A stretch of DNA of 64,000 bases. Origin: Pterois miles. Lineage: Eukaryota > Chordata > Actinopteri > Perciformes > Scorpaenidae. Every line of letters starts with the position of its first letter. Position 1 is the stretch's first letter. Under the pieces are notes generated by a model that saw only the letters and a program-made list of their open reading frames with translations, ran no database searches and was not told where the DNA came from. Location: assembly GCA_947000775.1 (NCBI GenBank), contig CAMQGK010000322.1, positions 45,001-109,000 on the forward strand, written 5' to 3'. The translations under genes and the position numbers were made by a program. Below, piece after piece: positions 13,300 through 25,988 of this stretch.

Positions 13300-14290
13300 T
13301 GTTCTCATCCCAACTCGTCACATACTTGAGCTTTGTCAGACCCCTCTGTGTCACTGGTCAAAGTAAACACATGTTTTATGTTGTTAATTAAACAAAAACA
13401 CTAGCTTAGGTTTAGGCAGCAAAACCACTTAGTTATGTTTAGGAAAAAACATCATGGTTGGGCTTAACGTAAGATAAGATAAGACAAGATGAATCTTTAT
13501 TAATCCCTGTAGGGAAATTCAGTTTTTGCACTCTGTTGTTAATTACACAGAGCACACATACATGCATTAATGGAGAGATGTCAGAGTGAGGGGGCTGCTC
13601 CTGACAAGCGCCCCGAGCAGTTGGGGGTTTGGTGCCTTGCTCAGGGGCACCTCGGCAGTGCCCAAGAGGTAAACTGGCACCTCTCCAGCTACCAGTTGAT
13701 CTTGGTCCATGTTGGGACTTGAACCGGTGACCCTCCGATTCCTAAACCAAGTCCCTACGGACTGAGCTACTTCCGCCCCCTAACATTACTACATTTGTAA
13801 AGTCAAAATGCGGCTTAAAGACATTTTTCACCGGTGTGATGCAAAAATGCAGTGTGGGAATACGGAAAACCTGCATGCAAATTTTTCACATGCAAAATGG
13901 TTCCAGTGCATATCATCCTTGTTACTGTGTTCCCTTTTGTCAATGAGGCCAAATGACTTTCCTCCTAAATAGTGTGTCGTTTGCTATCTGCAGGTGGAAA
14001 TCAAGATCCGCCAAAATATTTTTCCCCCGTATGAATATTCTGAAGGGGTGTGCAAGCATTCATAGAAATCCAAAAAAATCTGTTTTTACTCACTTCCATG
14101 CAAATTTTTCAGATGAAAATCTGTGCTTGGTGTGAAATGGCTTTTAAAATTATCAGCATGGGACTCGAACAAACAGCTAATAGTAACATGAAAGTGAAAC
14201 TTTAAGCAATGGCACAAACATCGGCCCCCTGGATGAAAGCCCTGTTTTGTTGGACCCATCCACCTCCCTTCCTGGCTACCCTGTGTGTTT
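13300..14290 (+). mobile_element. TTTAGG-core element copy, interrupted by a SINE
   Basis: Left part TTCTCATCCCAACTCGTCAC matches the reverse complement of 19360-19440 almost base for base. It continues through GCTTAGGTTTAGGCAGCAAA to the SINE at 13469. The right part (14150-14290, CCTGGATGAAAGCCCTG) matches the reverse complement of 19150-19200. The two copies therefore share both halves, and the SINE sits between them in this one. Outer ends are approximate. Confidence 0.6.
13469..13780 (-). mobile_element. tRNA-derived SINE, full-length
   Basis: Read on the minus strand, the head begins GGGGGCGGAAGTAGCTCAGT and holds an A-box-like block (TAGCTCAGTCCG) and a perfect B-box (GGTTCAAGTCC, plus-strand 13715-13725), as in RNA polymerase III promoters. 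The body follows and ends TTTCCCTACAGGGATTAATAA with a short ATCTT/ATAAG-type simple repeat tail. About 312 bp. The same family recurs at 49420-49660 in the opposite orientation. This is a SINE and not a tRNA gene: the head departs from a tRNA fold and runs directly into the body. Confidence 0.85.
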
Positions 14291-15444
14291 TTTTTCTCTT
14301 TAAACTTTGTCATCACACTCCCGGATCACTTTATCTGAGTGTTTACTATTGCTGTGGATCGCTTTAAATTGTAGTTAACTGAAAGCCTGGTGCGTTTCCT
14401 ACAGGCACCAAAGGGTGCTTGTGTGTTAGAATCACACGCCGAAGTCTTCGTGCCATCTCAGTCAGAAAGTTTCAAACACTGCTGATTTAGTCGGTATAAA
14501 ATCATGCAAAAGAGTGAGCAGCAAAAGCCGCGGAGAGCTTGCTAAGAAACCAGGCAAAGGAACTGGAAACTACCAGACAACAAAACATCACCATGGGTTT
14601 GTAAGTTGCCTCTCCCTGCAGCATCAACCATACTGTACACATCTTCCTAGCAGCTGTCTGCCAAAATAGGTGTCTAGACCCACTTTTTTTCTTTTTCAGC
14701 AGAAACAGGCACACTGACACAGAGTGCTGTGAGTTGGTCTGCCTTTCAAGCTACAGTTTTCTTCAATTATGTGTTTCTGTGAGAGATTGGAGCATCAAAA
14801 TCCCCTGTGACCATGAAGAACATTTTACTGCTTGATGCATTGGTCCGTGTGTGCAGAAAAGAAGACTGTTTACTGTGAAGAGTAAAAACATGTAAAAGAG
14901 CAAACTATCCTAAATTGTGAGGAAGTAAAGGGGGGTGAGGTTGGGGATGGGGCATGGAGGTAAAGTGATGAAGCTGCCTTTAAACACTGAGGTTAGAAGG
15001 TGGCCACATTGATCTGTTGTGTCTGTTCACGTACATTAATCCTAATTCAGACAGGTCTCCGTTGAGCGAGCACGGCTGATTACACATCAGTCTCTGTCAG
15101 ATTTCCATCTCTTTTGACAGACAGAATCACCTCTGGACAGACAGATTCTTCGCCCTTCATTAAGCCATGGAGGTGAAAACTGAGACAACCCAGTTCACAC
15201 CGTCCCGTTATGATCATCATTAATAGCCGTATAATTAAGATTTAAAATAGCCAAGCAGTGTTTGAATGACTGTAGGATCCCCAGCTCAAATTTCAAGTGA
15301 ATTTAGACTGAACACTCATTTCTTTATTGCTACTATTTTATGTCCAAATCCCTGACAACATGTTTTCCTCCTTCTATAGAGGGCTGAGTCCTAAAACCCA
15401 GAAATGAATTAGCATTGTAGCACTTTCAGTTCCCTTAGGTTAGA

Positions 15445-15468
15445 GTTAGGGTTAGGGTTAGGGTTAGG
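15445..15468 (+). repeat. Short interstitial telomere-like repeat
   Basis: Three perfect TTAGGG units plus a partial fourth, flanked by the degenerate relatives TTAGGTTAGA and TTAGG. Too short to be a functional telomere. Confidence 0.8.
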
Positions 15469-15504
15469 TTAGTCTCTAAGTTGATGGGTTATTTGAATGC
15501 CATT

Positions 15505-16156
15505 AGTGCTAATGCGATGATAATTCCTTAACACAAATTAATTTTAACACCATTATTTTCTTTAATGCATTAATGCAACACCTTTTAGGCTGTAGCAGAG
15601 TTTCATGGGTAGAAGCTAGGAGCTTAAAGATACTGGCATCATATGAAAATTGTGCTAAATTTTAGCGAGGAATACTGGAATGGACATTTTAAAAGGTGTC
15701 TGTTGACCTCTGACCTCAAGATATGTGAATGTAAATAGGTTCTCTGGGTACCCACGAGTCTCCTCTTTACAGACATGCCCACTTTATGATAATCACATGC
15801 AGTTTGGGGCAAGTCATAGTCAAGTCAGCACAATGACACACTGACAGCTGTTGTTGCCTGTTGGGCTGCAGTTTGCCATTTTGTGATTTGAGCATATTTT
15901 ATGCTAAATGTACATGTGAGGGTTTCTGGACAATACTTGTCACTGTTTTGTGTTGTTAATTTATTTCCAATAATAAATATATACAAATGCTTACATAAAG
16001 CAAAAAGCATAAAGGGTATTTATTACTTGACAAATCTCCCTTTAAGGTACATTTTAAGCAGATAAAAACGTGTGATTAATTTGCAATTAATGTGATTAAC
16101 TATTGACAATCATGCGATTAATTGCAATTAAATATTTTTAGTGATTGACAGCCCTA
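15505..16156 (+). mobile_element. hAT-like MITE, same family as 33769-34406
   Basis: Closely matches 33769-34406 over about 600 bp, including ACCTCTGACCTCAAGATATG, CAGTTTGGGGCAAGTCATAG and GACAGCTGTTGTTGCCTGTT. The right end reads GATTGACAGCCCTA, the expected terminal repeat. The left terminal TAGGGCTGTCAA is not recognisable, so the 5' boundary is approximate. No open transposase frame. Confidence 0.75.
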
Positions 16157-16157
16157 G

Positions 16158-16640
16158 TTTTTAGTTAGATGCCTAAACTAAGGTCTGTAGTTAAACCAAT
16201 CTTAAGAGATTTTAATAGTTTGTTCCATGATAATTCAGTAAATATGCTGCTCATAAATTTGAAAGCTTATACTGTATGTCTTGAAAAAGGTGGTTGCTAA
16301 CAAGTGGCTAAATGAGACTACTAAAACTCATCACACCGACTCATCCACCTTTACAGCCTCATTGTGTATACTCACGCTCATGCGACTGTGCTGTAGTTTG
16401 TTTATAGCCTCACATTAGCTTTTTACCTCTTGTGCTTGTATTTACGTTTCAAAAATCATAAAAGTGGTGTTCATTTGTGGAGATTATCTTGCTCAACAAA
16501 ACGTGTAAGCGTCATAAATGTTTGTTTGCCACAGATCTTATTTTCTGTAATAATCCAAAACCTAATGGAAAAATCCTATTGGCTTTAAGTTGAGGGACCA
16601 GGGCGATGCTAACTTCCTTACTGGCCTAAAAAACTATGTC
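16158..16640 (+). repeat. Dispersed repeat, copy 2 (class unknown)
   Basis: Direct-orientation match to 1-345 beginning TTTTTAGTTAGATGCCTAAA. It abuts the 3' end of the preceding MITE with no gap, so that MITE may have inserted into this older repeat. Confidence 0.65.
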
Positions 16641-18529
16641 ATCCCTGCAGCGCTATGGCCACTAAAACCACCATAACAGACAGAAAACTTCCATTTAATT
16701 TGTTACAGTGCGGTTATGTCGTTGGAGCCGGGGCACAACATTAATCTGTGCTTCACACTTCTCTCAAGTCACAGCCTGTAAGTTCACATCTCCATCTGAA
16801 GCAGGTGTGAACATCCTGATCTATAATAAGAACAGTCAAAGTACACAGCAGGGTTTATATGCAGATAAGAACAGTATATAGAGCAAAAAAGGGAGCACCA
16901 ATTGATTGGGAATCAATTTAGTAGAAAGTATAATGTTACAAACTGTAGCTCAACACATCACCTGTCTTACCTGTATCATGAGTACCAAGTTCTCAGGTGG
17001 CACTCTTCCACTGTCTAACAGCCAGAGTTATTCTACCTAAAAATGTAGTCAACTTCTGACACCACAAAGTGTATTTCCCCCAGAACTTTGTCAGCACAAT
17101 GTAATGTAGAGTCTAGAAACCCCAACAGCACTCACACCCTGTGGTGGTTGTTACTGCTGCTAAAACATTAGCTCAGCATGCCCAGTATATACTGAATTAC
17201 CATGCAAGTGCGATTAACTGGTCTTAACACTTGTTCTTTTTTTTCGCTTGCTGATCTACACAGAAATTGTGGCTATCAAAGAGAAAAACTGTAGAAAGTC
17301 GATCTGCACTGCCAGAATTTCATTAGAGCTGTAACTGGATCTATTTTATGGCATGACTCACGGATTTAACCAATTTGGCCGTGTTACCATTGGTCATAAT
17401 TGGCAGTTGTGTCTGCAATTGCACTGGGTGGAGTGATTTCTCAATGAATGATTACTCTGGCGGGAGGAAGTTTCATGTGGGAATAGAGATTTCTACTTCC
17501 ATTCAGAAGCTGAGGGATGATCAGCTCTGGGTTTCTTTCCATGCATTCAAATTCAGAATGTGTTTCCCTAAATCTCCATAAAACACTTTAGTCCTCTCAG
17601 TATAGCGTGGCTACAATAACTAATGCACACTAAAGTATACATAGGTGGTGCCCATCAACACTGGATTACAGTGATTGATCGAAGATATAAAACACTGATC
17701 ATTTATTTTACACTTCCTAAGAAAAATGGTCATTGCCAGATTGTTTCCTGGCCCTGGCGCTCCGCTAAAGCAACGAGAAATGGAGCGTGGAGAAAGGCCT
17801 GGCCACTGCTAATGACTGATTTACTTTCTTCCCAACTGCATCCCCATTTCAACAGTGCTCAACAACAAACAACCCATTAGAGAGGCTCAAAATGTTTAGA
17901 AATCTGTCAAATAAATCAATAATGGATTCTCTCAAGACATCCATCACATTTCTTCTGCAAGCATTTGTGTAATGGAGAAATTGACAGTAATGTCCTGTCA
18001 GCAGTGTTAGTTTAAGCTGACAGAGGACAAAGTCACTTCTGTCAGATTTGTGTCATCGGACATCTGCTTATCATTGGCGAAATAAATGAAGAAGATAAAA
18101 GTTAGGTGTGAACTTTTTCTCAACACCCACAGAATGTAAATGTAGTGGAGGACAAGCTCCGGCACTGGTAGTGCCTAGAAGGGAACCAGCAAACTGGGTA
18201 AACGCTTGTTAGCTTGTTAGTTAAGGTTAGGACAGGTTGTTAGTCAGTGAGACTCTACAGAGTTTTTGCAAGTTTTTGCAGATCTTGGATCAGATTTCAC
18301 AGTCTGCAGGCTCCCTTCTAGACACAACATACAATACTATACTGTATAATGATCACGATTACTTTCTCAACAATAAATAGACTGTGATGAACAGAAGAAA
18401 GAGTTAGGTTACTTTCTATCAATGTAGCACTTTACATGCTTACATTGTTTTGAGCATCATATTCATGTAAATGAATGATGGTGTTTTATAGAATGAGACT
18501 AAAGATCAACAGCCATGCTAACAGCCCTG

Positions 18530-18850
18530 AGAGGCTGTACTTAAGCAAAGCAGTGCTTTGAGCTAAATGCTAACATCAGCTAACAACCAATAGTTTACAG
18601 GTAAAATGTTTACTGTGACTATCATCTTAGTTTACCAAGTAGCATGCCAACATTTACTTATTGGAGCTAAAACCAAAGTATAACTAAGGCAGAGTCGGAG
18701 ACATAAAGCATGGAAACCGAGAAGATGGTATCAGAGGAAAAGTCAGGGGAAGTGAGTTGGCTTCCTCCTCTGGGGACCATGAATGTCTTTGCACAGTTTC
18801 ATGGCAATACAATAGTTGAGAAATTTCAGTCTGGACCAAAGCGGTGCAGC
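18530..18850 (+). repeat. Teleost interspersed repeat fragment
   Basis: Contains AGCTAAATGCTAACATCAGC, AAAGTCAGGGGA, CCTCTGGGGACCATGAATGT and TTTCAGTCTGGACCAAAG. I recognise these strings from memory as a widespread fish repeat. There is no second copy in the window to prove it. Confidence 0.5.
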
Positions 18851-19139
18851 GAGCGACTGATAATGTGATTCCTAGAGCCGTGCCACTAGTACGGCTACGA
18901 ACGTAACAAAATATGATATGTATAATATATGAGCTCAGCCACAATACTGTACCATGTAACACAGTCACTTCTCATTCCCAAGGCATCAGATACTGACGCT
19001 AACGGGTGCCTTGTGTGGGAGTATCGAACAGAAGACGCACCGGGCTTGCCATTAACATTTACAGTGTAAACCCATCTGCAGCAACAGCAAACGCGCAGGG
19101 AAAGTGCCGTGGTGACGTAGTTTAAAGACTGAAAGAGAC

Positions 19140-19440
19140 ACATGGTGGGCAGGAGGAGAGGTGGATGTGTCCGACAAACTCAGGGCTTTCATCCAGGAGA
19201 CAGCAGTTACATGTTACAATCAGCTGTTTGCATGTGTCCTGTGTTCACAATGTCACGTCACATTTTCACTGTGCAGACATAGTAATTTTAAGCCTGTTAC
19301 TTTGTTCCAAAACCTAGCTAAGTAGTTTTGTTTAATTCACAACATTAATCATGTGTTTAATGTGAGTGAAAAGTGGCGCAGAGTCCTGACAAAGTGTCAG
19401 TATGTGAGGAGTTGGGATGAGAATGTGTTGGTAACAGTCA
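19140..19440 (-). mobile_element. TTTAGG-core element copy, reverse orientation
   Basis: The reverse complement matches the outer parts of the 13300-14290 copy: TTCTCATCCCAACTCCTCAC, ACTACTTAGCTAGGTTTTGG and CTGGATGAAAGCCCTGA. It is uninterrupted here, which gives an empty-site comparison for the SINE in the other copy. Confidence 0.6.
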
Positions 19441-20564
19441 GGTCACGTAGTGCAATAATGTTGAGTTTTCAGATTTAGCAGTGACGTTAAAAAAAAAAAA
19501 AAAAAAGAATCCATCTTATTTAATTAAACATCACAGCCTCTGTGGGCTGCCATCAATTTCATGATCTTTCTAAACAAGTTTGTATGCCACAGTATGCACA
19601 CAAACAGAGCTGTATACAGTAGAGGGACAGTGGGCCAGCCCTCCGACTCTAAGAGAAGCTTTACTTTGAATTAGAGGGAGAAGGTCATTCAGCTCCAGTG
19701 ATGATTCAGCACCACAGAAAGACAGATTTTTCTGTAAACACTGTAGGGCCACACCATTAATATACATTATACAGTATCATGCAGTTAATTAGGATTCAGT
19801 TGTATAAGGGATGGTCCAGTAATCTCACTTAAAGTAAGAATCACAGACAAGGCAAAATACACAGAGCCAATCATATATCACAGCACATAAAACCAGACTA
19901 TGCTGTTTAAACATATACTACTTGGTGTATTTATAGTACATTTTCTCTACGTGAAGCAAAAAACTCTTAAATACATCAGCTACTGTACGGGACTCTTTAA
20001 AATCAACCCAGCAGCTTTAAATCATTCAGCAGTGAGCTGGAAAAGGAAGAGGATTACACGGTATCTAAGCACTTGTATCTAATTCAGTTGTGATCTAAGA
20101 TGCAAATGACAAACTGGTACATTAACACAAATCACCCTGAAACAGACCAAGATGGATCTGAGAGCAAAACACCGGAGTAAATATACAGTAATGATGATGG
20201 AGAGCTTCACAGTCATAAACCTCACAGCTCAATGGTAACATATTTACTAAACCTTTTGCTTCTTGTTTCTGTGCCTCCAGCCATTCAGTGTTTTTTTTTT
20301 TTTTTTTTTTTATCAAACTAGATGATCTCAGACAAATGAACTGCACTTTTGACCTTTCTGTCTCTCTCAGAGCATGTGCCCAGTTTGGCCCAGTTACTGA
20401 TCATGGATTTAGCTGCTGCCTTAGCAGACCAGACCCCAGTTATTGGGAGTGTAACAGAAATGTTGACCCATGATGTCATGTACATAAATTTCACCTTCTG
20501 TGTCCAAGGTTTGAAGACTTTAGGAAGAAGCAAATATGTCCTCCCATAATTACCACACGTACTG

Positions 20565-21343
20565 CCAACACAGTCTCACAGTTTGTGAAATAGTCACAAA
20601 ATGTTATGTTTGCCAGCATAGACACAAATTTTCCCTTTTTTTTTTGGTGACACTCAGCACAACAAATTTTTCATGCATTTCCCTATGAATATCCATCCAT
20701 CGTCAACCGCTTATCCCGTTAGGGGTCGCGGGGGGGCTGGAGCCGATCCCAGCTGGCATTGGGTGAAGGCGGGGTTCACCCTGGACAGGTCGCCAGTCCA
20801 TCACAGGGCACATAGAGACAGACAACATAGAGACAGACAACCATTCACACTCACATTCACACCTACGGGCAATTTAGAGTCATCAATTAACCTAAACAGC
20901 ATGTCTTTGGACTGTGGGAGGAAGCCGGAGTACCCGGAGAAAACCCACGCTGACACGGGGAGAACATGCAAACTCCACACAGAAGAGTCCCAAGCTCGTG
21001 TTTTCAAAATAAAACTACTTAGTTAGGTATAGAAACAATTGACTTGGTTAGCTTAGGCAGCATAAATACTTAGTTAGGTTTAGGAAAAGATTTGGATTTA
21101 AACGACCGGTAGTAGCGTAACTTAAATATGAACGTTACGTGACAAATACATCAACTTTGACCTGCTTTCACACGGGACACCTCCTGGGCGAACCCCAACC
21201 TACTTTCCACTTATACGTCTCAGTTCACAAATATGTGTATTATATACAAATTGATTTCGTGCTTACCATCACTGTGTCTATGTACACAAACTAATACATT
21301 AAATTTTGTGACTATTTCATGAACTGCTGTGCGACTGGGCTGG
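20565..21343. mobile_element. Non-autonomous DNA transposon with terminal inverted repeats
   Basis: Left end CCAACACAGTCTCACAG matches the reverse complement of the right end, CCAGCCCAGTCGCACAG. Inside, the arms continue as TGAAATAGTCACAAAAT and CATAGACACA on both sides. TACTG flanks both ends (20560-20564, 21344-21348) and is a candidate 5-bp target duplication. A LINE-tail fragment at 20691-20985 has inserted into it. The interior holds CTTAGTTAGGTTTAGGAAAA repeats. No transposase frame, superfamily unassigned. Confidence 0.65.
20691..20985 (-). mobile_element. LINE 3'-end fragment with ATCC/GATG tail, copy 2
   Basis: Same sequence as 6279-6548 but better preserved: CCGCTTATCCCGTTAGGGGT, CCCAGCTGGCATTGGGTGAA, CATTCACACTCACATTCACA and GGACTGTGGGAGGAAGCCGG. 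A 16-bp unit (CATAGAGACAGACAAC) is duplicated in tandem near 20811-20842, unlike copy 1. It sits inside the transposon at 20565-21343. Confidence 0.85.
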
Positions 21344-22984
21344 TACTGCATGGAGTACTGTCATAGTAGGAGCTACTGTACCAAGCATTTCACTACAAGG
21401 TGTATATGTGTAGTCGTATGTAAATAAAATGTTGATCTTGAACATGTGTAACATGTAATGATACGCATCCTATTGTTTATTCTGGGAAGATAATAACAGT
21501 GTGTTGTAATGTGTGTTATCATAGTCTTAAACATTTATGTTGCATTGATGCTAAAGGCACTTAACATAAAGTAACGTAAAGTAACGTTAAGATTAAAATA
21601 GTTAGAAACCCTGCTCAGCAAAATCCTTAAGATTCTCCTTATTAATGAGAATCAATTAACAAACATTCATGCACGCAACAAGCAAAAACATGTTTCTTTC
21701 TCTACATCACAGCTGAAACACAAGTTTGTCCCAGCATGCACTGTGAAAAATGGTACGGAAACACTCGGGATTCTTTGCTAGGTCATCTCAGGGTTAAGGT
21801 CTCCCTTGAACCTGAGCTGCATGTCTTTGGATGGTGGGGAAATCCTGAAGGAAGCCCAAAGAGGAAATGCTAAATTCAAACAGGAGGAAATCACAACCTC
21901 CTCACTGTAAGGCAATACCAGTACTAACTAGAGAACCACCATGCTGCAAAAGCTAAATTATATTAGACAAAACTAGAAATGGAGAAATTATAAATATTGA
22001 CTTCAGTAGGTTCAGTTCCAGAGTATAAAACCCCCAAAAATAAATCAGCCAACGTTAATAAACAGCCATGTCACAAACAAGCGATCAATATCAACTCTGA
22101 ATAATGTAAAGAAGCGGGGCTCTATGGGCAGGTTGATTAAAACGCCACAAGACAGATGACTTGGTGAAAGGATGATGAGGAATGGAAGGCTTACACTGTG
22201 TTGCATTGTCCTCCATACAACCCTCTGGGAGCAGCAGCAGAGAAATGAAGAAGAAAGAGATTTAATTGGACATCGGAGAAATCGAGAGACAGAGAGAGAG
22301 AATAGCAGCAAAAGGGTGTCTATTAGTTAGTGAAGCAAAAAGTTAAGTGATTAATGGCGCTCCATCCACCAGCCTCATCTCACTATGAGATTTAGTACCT
22401 CAAACCTTTTTATCCACAATGAATTTTCTACTGTGAAATCTGTTTAAAAATCTGCTGCCATCAAATCTGATCAATGCAAAGATGAGAGCCAGCATACAAA
22501 ACAGCAGTGTTACATGGAGAATTAGACCAATAATAACAGTGGTTATTCATTCAATGCAATCAGCTCAGCTTAGCATAATATACAAGCAGCATTTAATGCT
22601 TACAGACATATTTCAGGATTGTACCTGCTTCATAAATATACACAAGGAACTGCAGATACAGGGTAAGACTGATGCGAAGTTACTCTGAGCAACTTTCAAA
22701 CTTTTCAAAACTTTTTTTTTCTGTTTTTGACAAGAAGTTGGCCTGAGAGCATGGAAATATTAATTATTAAAGATAGTGAAACCTGTGGATTCTCTCTATA
22801 TGTGCTTTACCCTTTTAGCAATCTTTTCCTTTCCCACTCGTTTGATGTGTATGTTATGAAGCAAAGAACAGGGTTCTGTTTGATTTTTTATTTCAAACAG
22901 GCGGGAGTGATTTTTGACTCTTTTTAGCTCAAGCACGTTTAAATTTCATCTAAAAACTTCATCACCCAACTTCATCAAAAAATA

Positions 22985-23440
22985 ATCAAACCCTCTGAGA
23001 CCACCACCATCACTGTCTTTAAGAGGCTGTGGCAGAGTCAGACTTAATGCCAGAGTGAAGATATTCTGCAATCTTATGAAACTAGACAACCTAAGGAATC
23101 CATTGGTACCAGACACTTCATGCTAGCTTGTTGAGAAGAAGGTTAAATAATGCTCCAAGTTTAGGCTAAACTGGCGTGTTGATTTTGACCTCTGACCTCC
23201 AGATATGTGAATGAAAATGGGTTCTATGGGTACCTCTGAGTCTCCCCTTTACAGACATGCCTACTTTATGATAATCTCATGCAGTTTGGGGCAAAAAAGT
23301 CAGTCTTAGAATTACATAAATTGGGTATCACTGTAAAGCTGGGACTCTTGTGGATCCAATAAGCCCAGTTGTATGATGTGTATTTTACACTGTGAGACCC
23401 TTTTTGAAACAATGTCACTATATAAAATGGCCTAAAAAGA
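22985..23440 (+). repeat. hAT-like MITE interior, diverged copy
   Basis: Shares ACCTCTGACCT, AGATATGTGAATG, AATGGGTTCTATGGGTACC, CCCTTTACAGACATGCC and CAGTTTGGGGCAA with 15505-16156 and 33769-34406. Its start (CTGTCTTTAAGAGGCTGTGGC) instead matches 57120-57145. It ends where the element at 23444 begins. Confidence 0.65.
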
Positions 23441-23443
23441 GTA

Positions 23444-24069
23444 GAAGTCCCGCCCCATCCGATGGACCCCATGGGGTCTTAGTTGAGAAAAAATAGGTAC
23501 GGTAGTCAGTGACGAGAGACAAATACATTTTTATCCCCTTTGAACTGCACCATAAATCAAGTATATAATGTTTGTCAAATGAAAACAGAATTTTCCAAGT
23601 CAAGACGGTCACAGTTTGTCACATAGTTTAGTGTGAAACTGCTCAGTGAACTACATCTCTTGTCACAGACAATATGTGTAACCACACTAGCTAGCTTGCT
23701 AACTGTTATGACCATGCATAAATATAATGTTGTCTTTCCTGATGTGTTTTATCCAGTGACTCCTGGTCTTTATATCAGCTGGAAAGCGAAAGAACGAATG
23801 AGACCCATTGCTGGTATTAAGTACATGATGAAACACAGGCATCGTAGCTTCAGAGAGAGATATGTCTCTTTCATGACTTTTGGCTGCGTGGTCTTTTTAA
23901 TCACGTATCTTTACAGTCTGATACTTCAACAGTGTTATAATAAACTGCCTGAAAAATTATGTTAGAAATTGACAGCATCATATGTGTGATTCATCAAGCA
24001 GGACTGGATTCAAACGGGATCAAAAAATGATTTGTGTCTCGCCGTTGACTACCGAAGGGGTGGGACTTC
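23444..24069. mobile_element. Uncharacterised inverted-repeat element carrying a 110-codon ORF
   Basis: Left arm: GAAGTCCCGCCCCATC, GGTAGTCAGTGACGAG and AGACAAATACATTTTTATCC. Right arm, reverse-complemented: GAAGTCCCACCCCTTC, GGTAGTCAACGGCGAG and ACACAAATCATTTTTTGATC. The left arm has an extra 25-30 bp between its first two blocks. The plus-strand open frame at 23633-23965 fills the interior. Its product has a basic stretch (KHRHRSFRER) followed by a hydrophobic segment (FGCVVFLITYLYSLI). I do not recognise the protein and it may be a chance frame. No target duplication was identified. Confidence 0.5.
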
Positions 24070-25988
24070 ACCTTTATTTGTCACCTGGTGCCTGAATTTT
24101 CTGTTTTCCTTTACATATATAAAGACATTTCCACCATAACTTGATGCATAAAAGGCAGAAATTGGTGTATAAAACCAGAAGGAAATGAAGTGTTAACCCT
24201 CAGACTCCCTCTTCCTTCCCCCAATATAAAAATAATTCGCACATTCTCATTGGCAGCTGAACCCCCCCAACAGTCTGATGCTAGAGTCGCCCCTGCAAAC
24301 AAGCCCTGCTTGTAAAGATATTTGGATTAAAGAATAACATTTTAAAGGATCTGGTTTTACACAACCACTGCAGTGCACTTAACAAGTTTATATCTTAAAG
24401 TTACAGTTAGAATTTGGAGAGTATAGACTGCTTACAAAGACCGATGCTCTGCAGCTTTTAATCTGCTTCTCTGCTCCTGCACAATTCCCATTTTAATCCT
24501 GTCAAACAACTTGTACAGCAGAAGATTATCAACTGTGCCTTTTATTTAAAAGGACAATAATGTATTTAATAAATGGAGTTGCCAATTGGACAGAGGATTA
24601 CACAATGAAGCATTTGTGAAATGGATTGGTCAAAGGACAAATTAGTGGTGACATAAAAATATGGTTAAATATTATCCAATCCATGGCCTGACATGTTGTT
24701 ATTCCACTGAATGTCTTTTGGTGTAAGTTTTTTCAAAACACTAACATAACACATTTATTAAAGGGACAAATCTGTTAAGGTTTTTTCAAGACATCATGTT
24801 GTATTATTATTAGAAGGACTAAAAATGTATCATACAGTTAAGATGTCATACTATATGTAACTCATCGCTGCTTATACCATAGAGTCAGTCCACCTTTAAT
24901 ACAGATTGACATAAATTAAATAACATGTTTCTGGCTTAATTTACTCCTCTTACAGTTACCGTGAGATCTATTTAACATGTGAACTTTTCATGTTAACACC
25001 TAAAGACATCACAGCAGCATACATTTTGTAGCAGAAGGGGAAAAGATGACTTGGCGACTTGTAGGCATTTAACACTTGTGAACTTGAGGGCCTCTGTGTT
25101 GCCACATACTGGAGCCTGACACAGACACCCTCCTACTCATCGTATTTCAGTGGTATGGGGCGGTAAAATGGATCTTTTTATAGCATCAGTTAGGATTTGT
25201 CATCATCCTGAAGTTTGGTGGGTGGATGCTGAACCTGTTTTAGCCTCCTCACGACTGATTGTCAGAGCAGTAAATTCTGGGATACGACACAGGTCACTTT
25301 TTTAGTGATTAAGTACATTTCATAATCTGTTCTAATGGCTCTTTTCCAGCAGCAAAACACAATCTGAAAACGTGACATCCAACAAGGTTATGGCAAAGCA
25401 TGTACTTTCTACAACCTCTGGCATTGAGAGTGTTAGAAATATAAATAGTTCAGCTCTGTGGAAGACACACACAAGCTGCAGGTGCACATGGACAACATGA
25501 ACATGGATTTACAATGATTTTTTTCTGGCCTTTGGACTTGAACCCTGGTAAGTTGATCTTAAGCTCAGTCTGCCGCCCTGCAAGAAATATATTTCAAAAA
25601 TTCCCAGCATACTTCTGGAAATCAGTTGAGCTGATAAAAAGAAAGGAAATGTTCAGCCTCATTTTCTGGTAGGATATAGACTCAATAAATCCATCATGAA
25701 TTAGCTGCTCAGACTTAATTAGGCTTCAAAGTCAAAGCCCAACAATTAGAGATTTATTTTAGAAATGTATTGAGTTTCCTATTCAAATGATCTGACCCTA
25801 GATTATTTTCTACTGTACAGCTCTCTCTCTCTCAATCCTTAAATGCCTATTTTATATCCTGTCAATATGGATAATTTACCAACATTCTTTTTCCCATTTA
25901 ATACTACAAATGCAAACCAAAATGGCCTTTAAAGCTGATTCAAGTTATTTTTTCTATTTCATTCAACAATTCATTCATTTCTTTATAC

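Noticed and set aside
13700..13780. Possible tRNA gene on the minus strand
   Set aside because: A- and B-boxes are present, but the head continues into a SINE body that recurs at 49420-49660, so it is a SINE promoter and not a tRNA.
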